NCBI GenBank assembly: GCA_013398175.1
Contig: VZRZ01001244.1
Span: forward strand, 2,512,881-2,576,880
DNA length: 64,000 nucleotides
From: Climacteris rufus
Lineage: Eukaryota; Chordata; Aves; Passeriformes; Climacteridae
Direction of reading: 5' to 3'
In this document: positions 48,084 to 60,438 of the stretch, one piece after another
How the letters are laid out: every line of letters starts with the position of its first letter
Position numbering within the stretch: position 1 is the first letter of the stretch
Notes under the pieces: model-generated
Databases searched by the model: none
What the model was told of the DNA's origin: nothing
The model's input: only the letters and a program-made list of their open reading frames with translations
Made by a program: the position numbers and the translations under genes

Positions 48084-48238
48084 NNNNNNNNNNNNNNNNN
48101 NNNNNNNNNNNNNNNNNNNNNNNNNNNNNNNNNNNNNNNNNNNNNNNNNNNNNNNNNNNNNNNNNNNNNNNNNNNNNNNNNNNNNNNNNNNNNNNNNNNN
48201 NNNNNNNNNNNNNNNNNNNNNNNNNNNNNNNNNNNNNN
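48084..48238. other. Assembly gap (155 N)
   Basis: An N run inside the LTR. Flanking sequence is LTR on both sides, so the missing part is probably GC-rich or repetitive LTR sequence; the real size may differ. Confidence 0.98.
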
Positions 48239-48279
48239 TGCGTGCCAACTTCTGCAAACCGTGCCATGGTGCCAAAGGG

Positions 48280-48301
48280 GAGAGAGAGAGAGAGAGAGAG
48301 A
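48280..48301. repeat. (GA)11 microsatellite inside LTR
   Basis: Eleven GA units lie shortly after the N gap. The run creates Arg/Glu repeats in all overlapping frames, which are not genes. Confidence 0.9.
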
Positions 48302-48507
48302 CCCCTCCAGGTATAATTGCTAAGAAGAGGAAACACCTGGGCATCTAAGTACTAAACTAATTAGAGGAAAACCCCCTCCCTGGGTTCCCCTTACAATCTG
48401 GGAGAAGAGAGAGGGCTGTGAAGCTTTTGGGGGCGGGAATGGGAGGATGGTGGAGGAAGAATGTTTGGGAGATGTTCCTTTGTTTTCGCTTGCTCCTTTG
48501 ACTCTGT

Positions 48508-48513
48508 AATAAA
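48508..48513 (+). terminator. AATAAA polyadenylation signal of the long LTR
   Basis: AATAAA within 'ctctgtaataaattcac', about 160 bp before the LTR end, as expected for the R/U5 side. Confidence 0.6.
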
Positions 48514-48673
48514 TTCACTTTATCACTTAGAAGCACTGACCTTGTCTCAGCCTGATTTTGCTCCTCTGCCAGCATTTCTTATCCTGGTTTAGTAACACAG
48601 TTCTATTCAGAAGGGTGAAAAGAGCAGTACTAGTGGGGCCTTGGCCATTGGCCAGGGCTAAACCACTACAACA

Positions 48674-48989
48674 TCTTTGAAGGAGTCAAGAAAAAAATTC
48701 TCTTGTTAAAAACCCTTGGATATTCCTAAAATTATTTGATGACTCTTTAATATATGAGGACTCTCATTAAACTATTAAAAATGAGCAGATTCCATTGGAT
48801 AAGAATTAAGGTGGGACCAAAATACAAAAATAGATTTGGAACAAGGATATAGTGCAGGCAGATCTGCAGAGGTAGCCCTGACAATACTGCTTGTGAATAT
48901 AGTGAGGTGCAAATACTCTTGGTGACACACAGTTGGAGGAGTAATCCTGAAACGTTGTGCAAAGCACTAAAAACTGTACAATAATATTG
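48674..48989. other. Spacer between LTR and ancient CR1, nothing recognised
   Basis: About 316 bp of AT-rich DNA. It may include further unrecognisable parts of the ancient CR1 that follows. Confidence 0.4.
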
Positions 48990-49520
48990 CAAATCTGAAT
49001 GATAGATGGCAGATGAAATTCACTGATGGTTTTCGTGGAGTCATGAACACGGGCGAAAAGTCCCCTCAGCATACATACATGTTGATGGGCTCATTTAACA
49101 GTGCTAATCAGCAAAAGGATCTTTGAGACACCACCAACAGCTCTCTGAATATATTGGCTCAGCAGTGATCAGAAAGGTAGAAAGAAGAGCAGGATTATTG
49201 GGGAGGAGTGAAGAATAAAGCAGAGGACACCAGTATTTCACTCTACATATCCATGGTCTGGCTAGCCTCTGAGCAATGCATGCAGTTATAATTATTCCGT
49301 TTCCAAAGGGGTCTAACATAGTAGAAAGATTTTTAAAATGATGACAAAAATGACCTGAGGAATATTGGAAAGGAATATAGCAAAATATATTCCTGTACAA
49401 AGAGATAAAACACAGATTAATACTCAGACTGGAAAAGCAACAATTTGAGGCAGAGGAGAAGTGTAATGCTATATACAGTCACAAAAGGAATGGAAATGGG
49501 TGACTTGGGAATGATGATTC
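48990..49520 (+). mobile_element. Ancient CR1/L3-like LINE remains
   Basis: Highly diverged but in the right order for the 3' half of an old CR1-clade LINE. 'ggcagatgaaattcactg' near 49008 is followed by 'tgatgggctcatttaac' near 49083, 'tccatggtctggctagcctc' near 49250, 'gcaatgcatgcagtt' near 49273, 'aaaatgatgacaaaaatgac' near 49335 and 'cagactggaaaagcaacaa' near 49425. These correspond to the stretch from the reverse-transcriptase end to the 3' region. Divergence is far greater than in the other CR1 copies here, so it predates them, probably from before modern birds. Confidence 0.6.
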
Positions 49521-50433
49521 ATTATTTTTCATGGTCACATCTGGCCCACTGATTGTTCACTGAAATTACTGTGTAGTAAGAGAAAAGGGGAACAAAAGGA
49601 ATGGAAATAATTCTGAGGGTGTTATTATTTAGTCTTGTTCCATATTTTATTCTCTTTCCCTGATGGAGCCAATGTTTCAGGCCAGACTGATCTTTGGTGT
49701 GATCTAATGAAGCAGTCCTTATGGCCCTATGTTCGATGTGCTTCAGCAGTTCACGAAAGTAGCTGGATATAGCAACAAAGAAAAATATGTAAATCTGTTT
49801 TCAGAAACGATTGGAAACAAACAGGCTAAATTCTATTGCAGCTTTCATTTTTAAACAAAACCCTTTCCCCGTCACAGAATTATTTATTCAACAGCACAGT
49901 TTGTTACATTGCCTTTTCCCTATATTGTACATGTGAATGCAATTTTCACTCTCAGTGCCTTTATAATGTAATTTTTTAAAATTAATATTATTGGGTATTT
50001 GATTAATAATGTTTTATCATGGGTCTCTAGAATGGTGTCAAGATCATTAAAATGCCAAAACAGAAATCTAAAATTGGATTTCCATTTGTCTTCTGTCCTA
50101 AAAATGAAATATCCATTGCACTACATAATCATTTCCACAAAATAAATTTACTGTGTTTTATATTCCCACAGTACCACTACTGCAATCTTTAATTCTATTA
50201 GTTCAGTTAATGTCATGCATTCTTCAAACTGTAAATTATTGTCACATTTTGTGGTTATATCAAATTCCTCTCTGCCAAAGCACAGTCCTAACATGAGCCA
50301 AAATTATTCCTACCACTAAAAAGGATCACCAGTGAACTAGTGATCTTAAGAAGAATTAACATCAAGGGTCACCATTTTCAATGACATTCCAAAAAGGCAT
50401 ATTTGGACATCACTGTGCTTCCAACTGAAAATG

Positions 50434-50456
50434 TTGGTCTCAATCAGTGAGACCAA
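50434..50456. repeat. Perfect 9-bp inverted repeat with 5-base loop
   Basis: ttggtctca (50434-50442), loop atcag, tgagaccaa (50448-50456). A second, imperfect inverted repeat lies 100 bp upstream (gatcaccag...ctagtgatc, about 50327-50346). Confidence 0.85.
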
Positions 50457-51779
50457 GGGGTTCTAAAGGCTTTATCCTGTACTTTTCCTGTATAAAAGCA
50501 ACAGTAATTCAATCACTCCAGTAGGTGCAAGCATACATTCCATGCTAGCCTGAAGGATCCCACTAACAACCCTGAAATTTGGAAAATTTCTCTGTTTGTA
50601 TTGGAATATTGTTCCAGATACAACCATAAACTAATGAACTCAAAAATGTCCCTGGGACTAGCTGTCATCCTGCAACATATTTAAGTATGAGCTCAGTTTT
50701 AATAATGCAAATAGTCTCCTTTATACAAAAGACAATGCATGTATTTAATAGTAGATTCATGCTTGCATATTTCAATGCTTTGGAACACCAACAAGATAAC
50801 AGTTAGTGCAACTACATATGATCTTAGACGAAAGGTCTGTCTTTAAGTCAGTAATTAAATTAATTGCTGGACAAAACTTTAAACTATAGTGCTTTGCCTC
50901 CAAACTATATATTGCATTCCAACTAAAAATTGGAAAAGTGTGGAAAACCACAGTGGGGTGGTAGATCTGCATTATTTTCTTAAGCATGTGGGTTGAACTG
51001 CTATTCTGTTAGTCCCTGCAAGGAGACATAAAAACTGACTTGTGCTTTTGCCTTGAGTAGGGTAACAAAAATCTTAATGCAACTAATACTGCAAGTGGAA
51101 AATATTTTTGACATTTTTGAAATGAGGTAGAATAATGCAGTCAACATTTCTCTTCTTTCAATACCTCAGCAGAACTCCTGCTGTGGGACACTATAATTTG
51201 GTCACATAGTTCATTTTGACCACCATCTTTTAATTAAATTTTCATAATAATGGTCAAAGCAAGTGACAGTAGAAATTATTTATTGTCAGACAAAAGCATA
51301 ACTGGAGGTGTTCTGCCTGGTGGCATATAATACAAGGGCTTAACTTTTCTCAGTTTTGTTTCCCTTTGTAATTTTCAGTATTAAAGAACAAAATTCAATA
51401 AGGTGTTCTTTCTTCTTAGCACTTTCACTGTGGGAAAAGAACAATTTCTGAATAACATTTCCAAATGGACATGCCTCAGAAAAGAAAGAAATAAAAAGTC
51501 TTGAATCAGTGAGGTTATAAAAGCAAATTTAATCCATTCTTAATGGCCCATAGACATGGTTCACTGAAGTTCCTGCCAACAATTTTCCGCTGTTCCTTTG
51601 GGGGAAAAAAAGTAATTAATGAAACAAGTTGAAGCTTGTTGTGCAATCCTCTCTTGAAAGTGGTATTCGTACATTTTTCAATAAGAATCAGCAGCTGGTT
51701 AAAAATGTACATGTCTGAATGCTTAGAGCTGTTAGAACAGAACCTGCTGCTGAATATTAGGTTTATTAATACTGCATTA

Positions 51780-51960
51780 GACTTTTTTCCTTTTATTTGC
51801 TTTTTTCTCCCCGGCTCATGATAGAATGTGATCTGCTTTCAGCTAAGGCACCCTTGAATGAACTAAAGTTCATTAGACAACAAATGTATATCAGTAAAAT
51901 CTATTAAATTTAATTACAGACAGAGCATTTACACCTAATTGGATCCAAGTTCTCACAGAA
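51780..51960. other. Possible conserved non-coding element
   Basis: Repeat-free DNA containing TGAACTAAAGTTCA at 51859-51872, an everted repeat of AGTTCA half-sites spaced by two bases, and TAATTA-type cores near 51910. It has the look of a regulatory element, but conservation cannot be judged from one sequence. Confidence 0.15.
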
Positions 51961-54900
51961 TAGAAATCGCTCTCCTGAGAGACACGGACATGAATCCTTT
52001 GATGCAAGGAAACCAGAGAAGCCAAGGACAGCACTTCACTTGCAGGTGTGTTGGTTGAGAAGTCACGGGTGCTGCTGATGTCTCCTCCTCTCCTTGGCCC
52101 ACTGCCTGGCTAACCCAGGCTTTAGCATTCCCTTCTGTTCTGCCACAATTAAAAGGAAAGAGCAACACCTGTTGAATTTTCTGAAAGAAATGTGACATTA
52201 TCTACCCACAAGAGGCAAGCATAGGCTCTTGATTCAAAAGGAACAGACCCGTCAACATCTCTGAGTCATATCTTTAAGCCTTGGTCTAGAGGAAGAATTT
52301 AATATATGCAGGATCTGAGTTCATGTATGTTTGTAATCTAATATTGCAATTAAGCCCCTTGGGAGCCAGAGACCTGTGCTAGTGGTTCTATTGGGAAACT
52401 GAGGTCTCTTGTTTACTTGTTAAATGAAAGAAATGCAATGTCAGCAAAAAGAGGGATAATTTTAGTAGTTTTCCCTTGGACCCCACTGCCTTGAAGATCC
52501 TTAAAAGGAGAAGACTGATGCTAACAGAGCTATGACAGGAACATTCTGAAAGGACAGAAATGCAAATCCAGGTTGAGAATTGATATATATGACTCAAGCT
52601 GACTTTTTTCTACCTTTTCCGGTGCTAGGAGGTATTTGTTTCTAGCACCAGCTGCCTTGTCAAAGGCTTCTGCAAGATTCCTTTCTCTGATCCATTCAGC
52701 TTCCTCCTTAGAATAATTCAGTTCTTGATTTCCACTATGCACTGTTTTATTTTACATTAAAAACCTGATGGGGAAAAAAAAAATTCTGAAATCCCTTCCA
52801 AAGTGCTTGTAGCTGTTGCTCATCTGTGAAGATTCATATATTCCAGGTAATCAATAAATCTTGCACTGAGAGTTTCTGGAAACTTGAAAAAGCCAAAAAC
52901 TCAACAGTCCCCTGTCCCCCTGCTCCCCAGCACCTACTCAGTCTGAATTAGTAATAATTTTCCTTCCTCTTCCCATGACCTAAACAGTAGTGCCATGGAT
53001 ACATAAACCTCTCTGTCAGTGCTGTAACAAGCAGTAGCACAATACTGACAATGAGAGATGTAGATTTGTTTTAGGGCTCGGGTTTGCAGCTGCTCAAGTT
53101 TGGAACTACCCTTCAAGAGGAATTCTCAAGAGAGAGTGTCTACAAATTCAGGCCCAAAGAAAGCAGTAGCACATCGACAGCTCACCCATCCAGCCAAATT
53201 CTCCCTCCTCTCCATAACCTGACCTGACCCAGCTCAGGAGATCCAGGCAGAAAAAACAAATGGTGGCTAGAAGGGGATTTACTGGAGATGCAGTTTATCA
53301 GCCATCTCTCTGTGTCACCAGCATGATCACAGACTGTAAAGACAGAACCAGTCTAGGAAGAGACAGCTGGACAAAATAATAATGGAATAAACTTTCGTTC
53401 CAACTTTGGTAATTATATGAGGCATTAGAAATTTGGATCATGTCCTTTTACTCTCTCCCACCTCCAGTCATTTCTCATTTGCCTCTTTCTGCAGTTGTTT
53501 TATAGCCCAACTTGGAGCAAACATTAAGATTCTGGAATGTACAAATTTGAAAGGGCATCAAATATAAGACTAGTTGGCAAAAATGCAACAAATGCACTGA
53601 GAATTCATACAGAGTGACCCCTTTACGTTCTTTTTATCCATGTGTTGCAAACAAGCTGTGCTAGTTTCAGGGCTTGGACATACAAGGATTCATGTCAGAG
53701 AACTCTGCATTTTTGCTGCATTTAGATTCTGTTATGAAACCACTGATACTGATAATGGATAGGACCGTCAAATTCAGACAAAGCATTGAAAAATTCATTG
53801 TGCACCATTTTTGGCTCACAAAACTGACCTTGTTTTTTTCAAAATGGGAATAGAACTCTGCAATGAAACTCAGAGTTGTGTTTCAAACATACCAGGTTGA
53901 GGTGTGTTATGGATAGTGGTGCTAAGACTGGACTTGTTTAAGGAGATGTGGTGCAAAGCTGCAGCTCAGAGATTTGTTCCCTATCTTCCACAAGATTCAG
54001 AAGTTTCAAGATTCTTTCAATTCTCTGTGTTAATCTCTTTTCTGAAGCTGCATCTTAACTCTCAGCAAGCACATCCTCTCTAAGGTACATCAAGACATCC
54101 TCAAATTTTGGTCTTGGTTTTCTCCTCTTTGTTGTACTCCTTAGTAGGAACAAAGACTATTAAAAAACACTGATCGAAAGCAGAAAGTCTTCTGTAAACT
54201 TAACATTACTGTTGGATTTACAGAACCCAACAGTAGACCACTTCATGAAAAGATGATTTCTGCCAATATGACACTGTTAAGCGAAATTGATAGCACCACC
54301 CTGTGATAGGGGAGTTTATATTTAGCACGATTGTATATGTAATTGGACTACTTTGATGAGTGTCACAGATCTCCAAGAAGCAGAAGCAAAAAAAATCTTC
54401 CAGGGAAAATATCCTGGGTTATTGCAGCAAGACAGATATAACAAAGGTAAATTAAATACATGGTTGGGAAAAGTAGCAGATTTCATCTCACTTTTTAATG
54501 ATGATTTTTTTCTAGCTGGTTTAGAGTACTTTTTTCAACAAATATTTCTGTGATCAAATTTCAGTCTATCAGTTTAAATAAACCATCTGTAATTTTTTCA
54601 CATCCACCTGAACTGTGCTGTTGGTCACTCAAAATCCACAGAGCTTCACGGATTTATGCCTGTTGAGAATTGAGCAGATTGTTTAATTTGAGTTTCCTGA
54701 CAGATGGCCTAAAATCCCTCTTTTAATAAATAAACTACTTTCAGTTCTGCCCAGAAGTAATTTATTTTTCTCATGAAGTAAATTTGATTTCCAGATTAAC
54801 CGATGCTTGCTCATAGGCTTAACTTAACTTCACAAACATGCATACAAACATTTTTATGAAAGTTCTTCAAAAGCAAAGATGTTTATATCAAAGAATGGTC

Positions 54901-55879
54901 GAAGTGGAGATTTCTGTAGTAACTTTTCAACCGGCTGTAAGTAATGTTCTTCTTGTACACAAATTTCAATCCTCTCTGCACTCAGCTATAGTCTTTCCAT
55001 GGACTCCAGGGGGAACTAAACTGAATTATATGAGTCTAGTCACAACACTATAAAATCTCAGACCATGCATGTTTTTCTAGAGGGCTTTTGTCTAAGTCTT
55101 TACCTCCTCGATCTCTCTGTTTTCAGATATCATGTATATACCTTAATTGCCAGTGACTAGCAGCTCACCTCTGAGGCAGCTGTTTCTCCTTTGCACTGGA
55201 TAATTCCATACCCAGATATTAGAATTCGAATTTGCCCAGTTGTAGCCACTCTGTAGAGTTGGGTCTTTCACCCTATTCATGGAGGAGGAAAAGCGAGGGG
55301 CTCCCAGAAAGGACTCCACCGCCATCCCCTGGCACCTATCTGCAGCATCCAGATGCTTGCTCTCCACACTGCCTCCAGGCTTCCCACACCTCCCCTACTT
55401 CCTGACAATTCACCCCAGACCCGTGAAATGGCTCCAAGCTGTTTTTTTCCTGCTTTAAGAAGGACACTTCACTACCACCACAGACAGGAGTTTTGTACTA
55501 AGCTGCTGTCAGGAGCCTTGTGAGGTTCTTACAGGCCATGTGGTGCCTGTCCCCAGGCACAGAGGTGTAGCCGTACTGGTCTAATACGTGCCGTGACCAG
55601 CACCTTACTGTAAAAGCACGTGCCTTCCCTTGCCTGGGTGACAGCAGAGAAGCTGGGCTGAACACAGATTATACTCTTTTTTTTGGCCATTTTTTGAGGA
55701 TTGGCTTGTCACCTGAAATTGGGACGAGTGCCAGCTGTCATACTGTGCAATGCAGCAAGAATTTCCTCTCATCCAGCCAAGTGATGTATGTCAATATGTT
55801 TTTAACAGCAGTCTGCTTCATATTAAATATTAAAAAAGGTGTAAAACTGAAAGGAATTAATAAAGACAACAAAGCACTG

Positions 55880-56400
55880 TACTTCTAGCTCTTAATATGT
55901 CTTTAATTGAAAAAAATATGTAAGGCAACACTTTTTTACCGTCACAAATTAATTATTTACTCTTATTGGCACAGACTAACTGTAATTAAATTATTTCTGT
56001 TTTGAAATACATCTTTTTTCTGTAGCAGGCTTTAATTTAATTTAATGCTACGTTTTAATTTGAAACTGCTTTAATGTAACAGAAAACAAGTTAGCATGAC
56101 AAACGGCTAAAGTGCAGATATGATTTATTTGCTCATAAATCAGTTAATCTCTTTTAATGGAACTCCTTTAAATAATGTCTTTTTTTCAATCAGCTGTATT
56201 TCTGCTCTTTATACTCCTGTTGTTAAGGAACCAGCATTTTACCAATGACGCACCAATACTGGCAGGAAGCACATCCTAAGTGTATTTTGTGACTCATTTC
56301 AATTTGCTCTTTGGTTCATTCACAGTTTGCTCATTAACATCAGCATTGGTGGCTAATGGATACTCAGTAGGAAGTTGGGTTTTTTTCATGAATGTTTAAT
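55880..56400. other. Possible conserved non-coding element(s)
   Basis: AT-rich but not simple: many distinct homeodomain-type TTAAT/ATTA cores, retained CpGs ('acaaacggctaaagtgc' near 56099, 'caatgacgcacc' near 56243) and no visible transposon. The texture is that of deeply conserved enhancers near developmental genes. Confidence 0.18.
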
Positions 56401-56921
56401 GCAGCAACAGAAGTGAAGGAGAGAAAGGATTTCACTGGTGACAAAACGAGCTGGTGACTGGAGAGTGGGCCATGACCCAGGGTGTGAGTGCCACTGCCTC
56501 CCATGCCAAGAGCCCCACCTTGCCTGGTACCTGCTGTAGCACCCACACTCCCCAGCTTTCACCTGCACACAGCTCCTGTGCCTCTGCAGCGAGGAAAGAG
56601 GAATGATCTCTGAGGGAAAATGATATCTTTGTACACTAATCCTTGTCATTGCTCCACAATTGAGCTTTCTGAATACCATGGTTATTATAAACCTGAGTAT
56701 AGAACACACTTGGCTGATTAATTTTGCTATACTTTGCTTGGTTCATTTTTTTTCTCCTTTTTTCATGTTAATTTTTATTTAATTATTTTTTAAAGACACT
56801 GCAAGAGACACTGGTTTTTGTTTTGCTCATTCAACACAAAAACCAATAATCACTTTTTTCCCAGGTTTTCTGTTTCTGTTGCAGACAAAAGGCAGAAAAA
56901 AAATCATTCCCTTTCTCCCAT

Positions 56922-56933
56922 ACACACACACAC
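56922..56933. repeat. Short (CA)n microsatellite
   Basis: Six CA units preceded by 'cata'. Similar short CA runs occur near 57828. Confidence 0.75.
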
Positions 56934-57929
56934 CATAAAAAACCAGTCTGAAGGTGTAGCTCATTCTTTGTCAAAAATTCCCCTTAGGTGAACTGGTCAT
57001 AGTGTTCAGTGACAAATGAGTTCAGATTTCTGACAGTTTTTAGCTCTTGGAAACCTCTTAAAGGCAAACATTTTCTCCCTGTGTCTTCAATTGAAGTCCT
57101 GAATGGTATAAACAATCTGTTTGCATGAACTGGACTGGTGTTACAAGTATGATAATTTCCCCTAACCAGAACACTCCATTAGGGCATTCTGGTGACAAAA
57201 ATACATGTCCATAGGCTCAGGCTCCTGCAGAGTATGCAGTACATGCAAAATACACATACAATATGTATGAGGGGCAGAGGAGGAAGCCAGAAGCTAAGAG
57301 GGGGAGATGTCAAAGGCAAGCTTAGAAACCTCTGAAGTGTCCCTTTGTGCATCGCAGGAAAACAACCAGGCCAGCACATTTACAAGCATTCTCAAAAAAA
57401 GCAGAGGTTTACATTACTGTTAGCATAATTGATTTTGTTATACCAGGAGCAATAACAAGTTCAGTATGTACTTCAGGGTGCACAGTGATCTTTATTATGT
57501 TCTCATATGGTTTTCTTAGCCTCCAGTTGTTTCCTCAGCTTTAAAAACAGTGATGTCACCACAGGGAGCAAAAAGGAGTGCATTATACTAGGTAGCAGGA
57601 GGAATAAAACATTGGAATTCAAATGCAGAGGATGGGCCAAGTGCACAAAATATACGTATACAAGAACTCATGTCCTGAATACTCCACTGTTTGACACATT
57701 TAATATTCATTCCAAAACAGTTCCACAGTCATTTAAAAACAAAAAGCAGATGCTGAAACAAATGGGAAGACAGTCAAGCGCCATTGACAAAGTCAAAGTA
57801 CTCCATATCCTGTTTGATTAATTCCTTACACACACACATAAAGAAAAGGAAACTTCTGACCATATGTGTAGGATAACTGACCTGTTACAGAAATGAAAAC
57901 ACAGGAAAAATAGGGACACGAGAGCTCAA

Positions 57930-58700
57930 AGAATATTTAGATAAACTAGTAGGATGACCTGATACAATTTACCCTGAAGTACTTAAAGAACTGTATGAAA
58001 TTGTTATGAAAGTGCTGGATACTACTGTGAGGTCATGGAGAGCAAATGGCATCCCAAGGACTGAAAGTGAATGAGTACAATATGTACTCTTAACAGGGAA
58101 AAGACAAGTAAATGCAGGATAATAAGTGCAGTCTATCCACCTTGGGTGAGGGGACATTAGAAACGTTTTGAAAGCTCTGACAGTGACAAGATAATGATAT
58201 GTTCATCCTGAATATCTGAAGAACAAGTTGTACCAACCCAATCCTTTCTTGGCAGGATAATTAGCCAGGATGCCAAATTACGATAAGTTAAAATTCTATC
58301 GCAATAATGTCTGGACATCATCCCGCATGACATATAAATAACATGGGGAAATACTGGCTAGATGAAATCACTGTAAAGGAGTACAACTTCTCACGAGTCA
58401 AGCTCAAAGAACATGTGTAAGTAACATGTTACGAAACTGGCTGTGCCGATTAAGTAGTGTCCTAGAGGATTCCACTATAAATCCACTGCTAAGCAATCTT
58501 TTTAGTAAGATGCTGAAACAGAAGGTGTTTGTGTAATTAACATATAAAATGTGCACATCAAAACAGCTTGGGAGGGCCTGAATGCATTTTTGTCAACAAG
58601 AGTAGAAATCAAAGTGCCTCTGACCTGTTGGATAAAATATACTCTCTGCAAGGTGGACGATGAAAGTGACTGAAAGAGATCTAAGGACCAAAGTTAAATG
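57930..58700 (+). mobile_element. Ancient CR1/L3-like LINE remains (reverse-transcriptase part)
   Basis: Diverged sense-strand text in the order of a CR1-clade reverse transcriptase: 'gagagcaaatggcatccc' near 58038, 'gggaaatactggctagatg' near 58346, 'cctagaggattccactataa' near 58462, 'ccactgctaagcaatctttt' near 58482, 'gctgaaacagaaggtg' near 58513. No frame is open for more than a short distance. This is an old, inactive copy of a different age class from the young CR1 fragments. Confidence 0.48.
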
Positions 58701-60059
58701 TTTCCATAAAAGGCAGGTAATAATGGCTCCAAGGAATGTTTATGTTTGCATTGGGTTTGCATAGCAAGGTTTTGCTATCCTTTACTTTTGTGTAGTTTTA
58801 AGAAAATACAAGTGAAATATCTGTTGAGGGACAAATCTAAGTTAATCTGTTCTGTCTCAGACTGGCAAGGTAAGCTCTATCTCCATCACTGCTATGATTT
58901 TGCCAGTTCTTAAGGTTCATTGACATGGTAGTCTTTGTTCCTTGTACACATTTTCCCCTTGTCTTTTCCAGACTTGCCTGCACTGAGGAACACTGTGTCA
59001 TAGGATTAGCCAGTTACTAGAAACCAAGTGGGACATTCACATGTTGTTCTTTTTGACAGATCCAAACACAGGGAAACACAGTGAATAAACATGTCTTTAG
59101 CAGACCATCAGCTGTGTTTCTCTACCTTCTTGCCTAAGCATCACAGGTTATGTTACAATATATTTTCTGCAGGTCTTGCTTCGCCCTCAGCTTGCTTTAT
59201 GATGTTCAGCTCTGTACACATGTCCTGGCAGCACATGTCCAAAGATGAAGCAGGAGATCAATCTGTGAAGCTTTGGAAAAAGTCCATCTGGGACCAATGT
59301 TGTCTCCTTAAAACCACAGCAGGTGGGAAGAGGACTGAAAGGAAGATGTCCCCAACACCTCATGCTTGAGGGATAAGACAGGGCAATAAAAGTCCCAGTT
59401 GCTATGGAGAAGTATGTAGGGGTGTTGAGTTATTGCTCTGTCTTCCCCTGTCACTGGGACAGTGACACTCTCATTCCCTCTGCATCTCTCTAACCAGCAT
59501 CATCTTACACAAAGCGAACAGAAAGATAAATCATTGCTGAAACAAACCATGCAAAATAGAGATTTTTCAGTGGAGGACATTTTGGATGCAGTATCTGCCT
59601 CTTACTACTAATATTTGTCTCATTATAAACCTTCCAACAGCTCTATGGCTCAGTTTCTCAGTCACATGAAGTTTTGACGAAGCTAGTGGGTGATGGGCAG
59701 TAAATTCTTGTATTTGGACAGGAGAAACATAGGGGTCATAGCAATATTTTTGAAGGACTTTATCTAGATTTGTCTGTGAGCTAAACAGACCAAGCTGTAC
59801 GAAGGTATTTTGTGGTTTCAGTTCATCCCTATTTCAATTTATTTATTTAAAGAAACAAAATCTTTGTTGATGACATGGATTTTCACAGGGATATACATTC
59901 ACACATTTTAAAAATGCAGAATGCTCTTGTTTGATTCATTTTGATTGCTTTCTACTTTCAATGAAAATATCCTTGAAACTGGAGAAGGAATTTTGTATAG
60001 TTGTGAATTGCAATAAAGATTACATACAACTCTTTAAAGGCTTTCAGTCAGTGGGGAAA
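58701..60059. other. AT-rich sequence, no gene recognised
   Basis: About 1.4 kb without identifiable features. A 92-codon frame at 59091-59369 has no supporting signals. Confidence 0.45.
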
Positions 60060-60438
60060 ATAAAACAGATCTCAACAGGCTGGAGAACTGGGCACAGAAG
60101 AATCTCATTAATTTCAAGGAAGGTATTATATGAAGTCCTGCATCTAGGGAGGAATAATCTCAGCCACTAGCACACATAGAGGGGCAACAGGCTGGAAAGT
60201 CGCACTACTGAAAACTTTGGAAATTCCATGTGAACACACAAACCCACTTTTTTTATGGTGAGGGTGTTCACACACTGGAACAGGTTGCCCAGAGAAGGTG
60301 TGGAGTCTCTGCCTCTAGAGATATTAAAAACCTAACAGTGCACAACCCTGAGCAACTTAGTTTATCTGACTCTGCTTTACAGATTACATGATCTCAAGAG
60401 GACCTTTCCAATTTCAGCAATTCTGTGATTTTGTGAAC
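60060..60438 (+). mobile_element. CR1 LINE, 3' end with internal deletion
   Basis: It begins with reverse-transcriptase-end text ('tcaacaggctggagaactgg' at 60073-60092, 'gaagtcctgcatctagggag' at 60132-60151). After a jump it continues with the tail region ('cactggaacaggttgcccag' at 60274-60293, 'gagatattaaaaaccta' near 60318) to the terminal 'caattctgtgattttgtga' at 60418-60436. The missing middle shows an internal deletion. It lies in sense orientation. Confidence 0.9.

Larger units (their letters stand above)
47572..48673 (+). mobile_element. Long ERVL-like LTR, plus strand, interrupted by gap
   Basis: It starts 'tgtggtggtttgataag' at 47572 and closes near 'cagggctaaaccactacaac' at 48654-48673. 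This start and end pair is typical of avian ERVL LTRs, where the LTR begins TGTGGT and ends CTAAACCAC..ACA. A TATA-like TATATTTAAG lies at 47765-47774 and an AATAAA at 48508-48513. The element spans about 1.1 kb including a 155-N gap (48084-48238), and a (GA)n run follows the gap. No exact target duplication could be read. The overlapping frames through the N run are artefacts. Confidence 0.75.
49521..57929. other. AT-rich sequence, no gene recognised
   Basis: About 8.4 kb with no recognisable gene or transposon. It holds a perfect hairpin at 50434-50456, possible conserved elements at 51780-51960 and 55880-56400, a GC-richer stretch at 55140-55660 and a short (CA)n at 56922-56933. All open frames are short and unsupported. 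Confidence 0.45.

Noticed and set aside
47979..48348. Frames of 85-121 codons on both strands
   Set aside because: They cross the N gap and the GA microsatellite, so they have no coding meaning.
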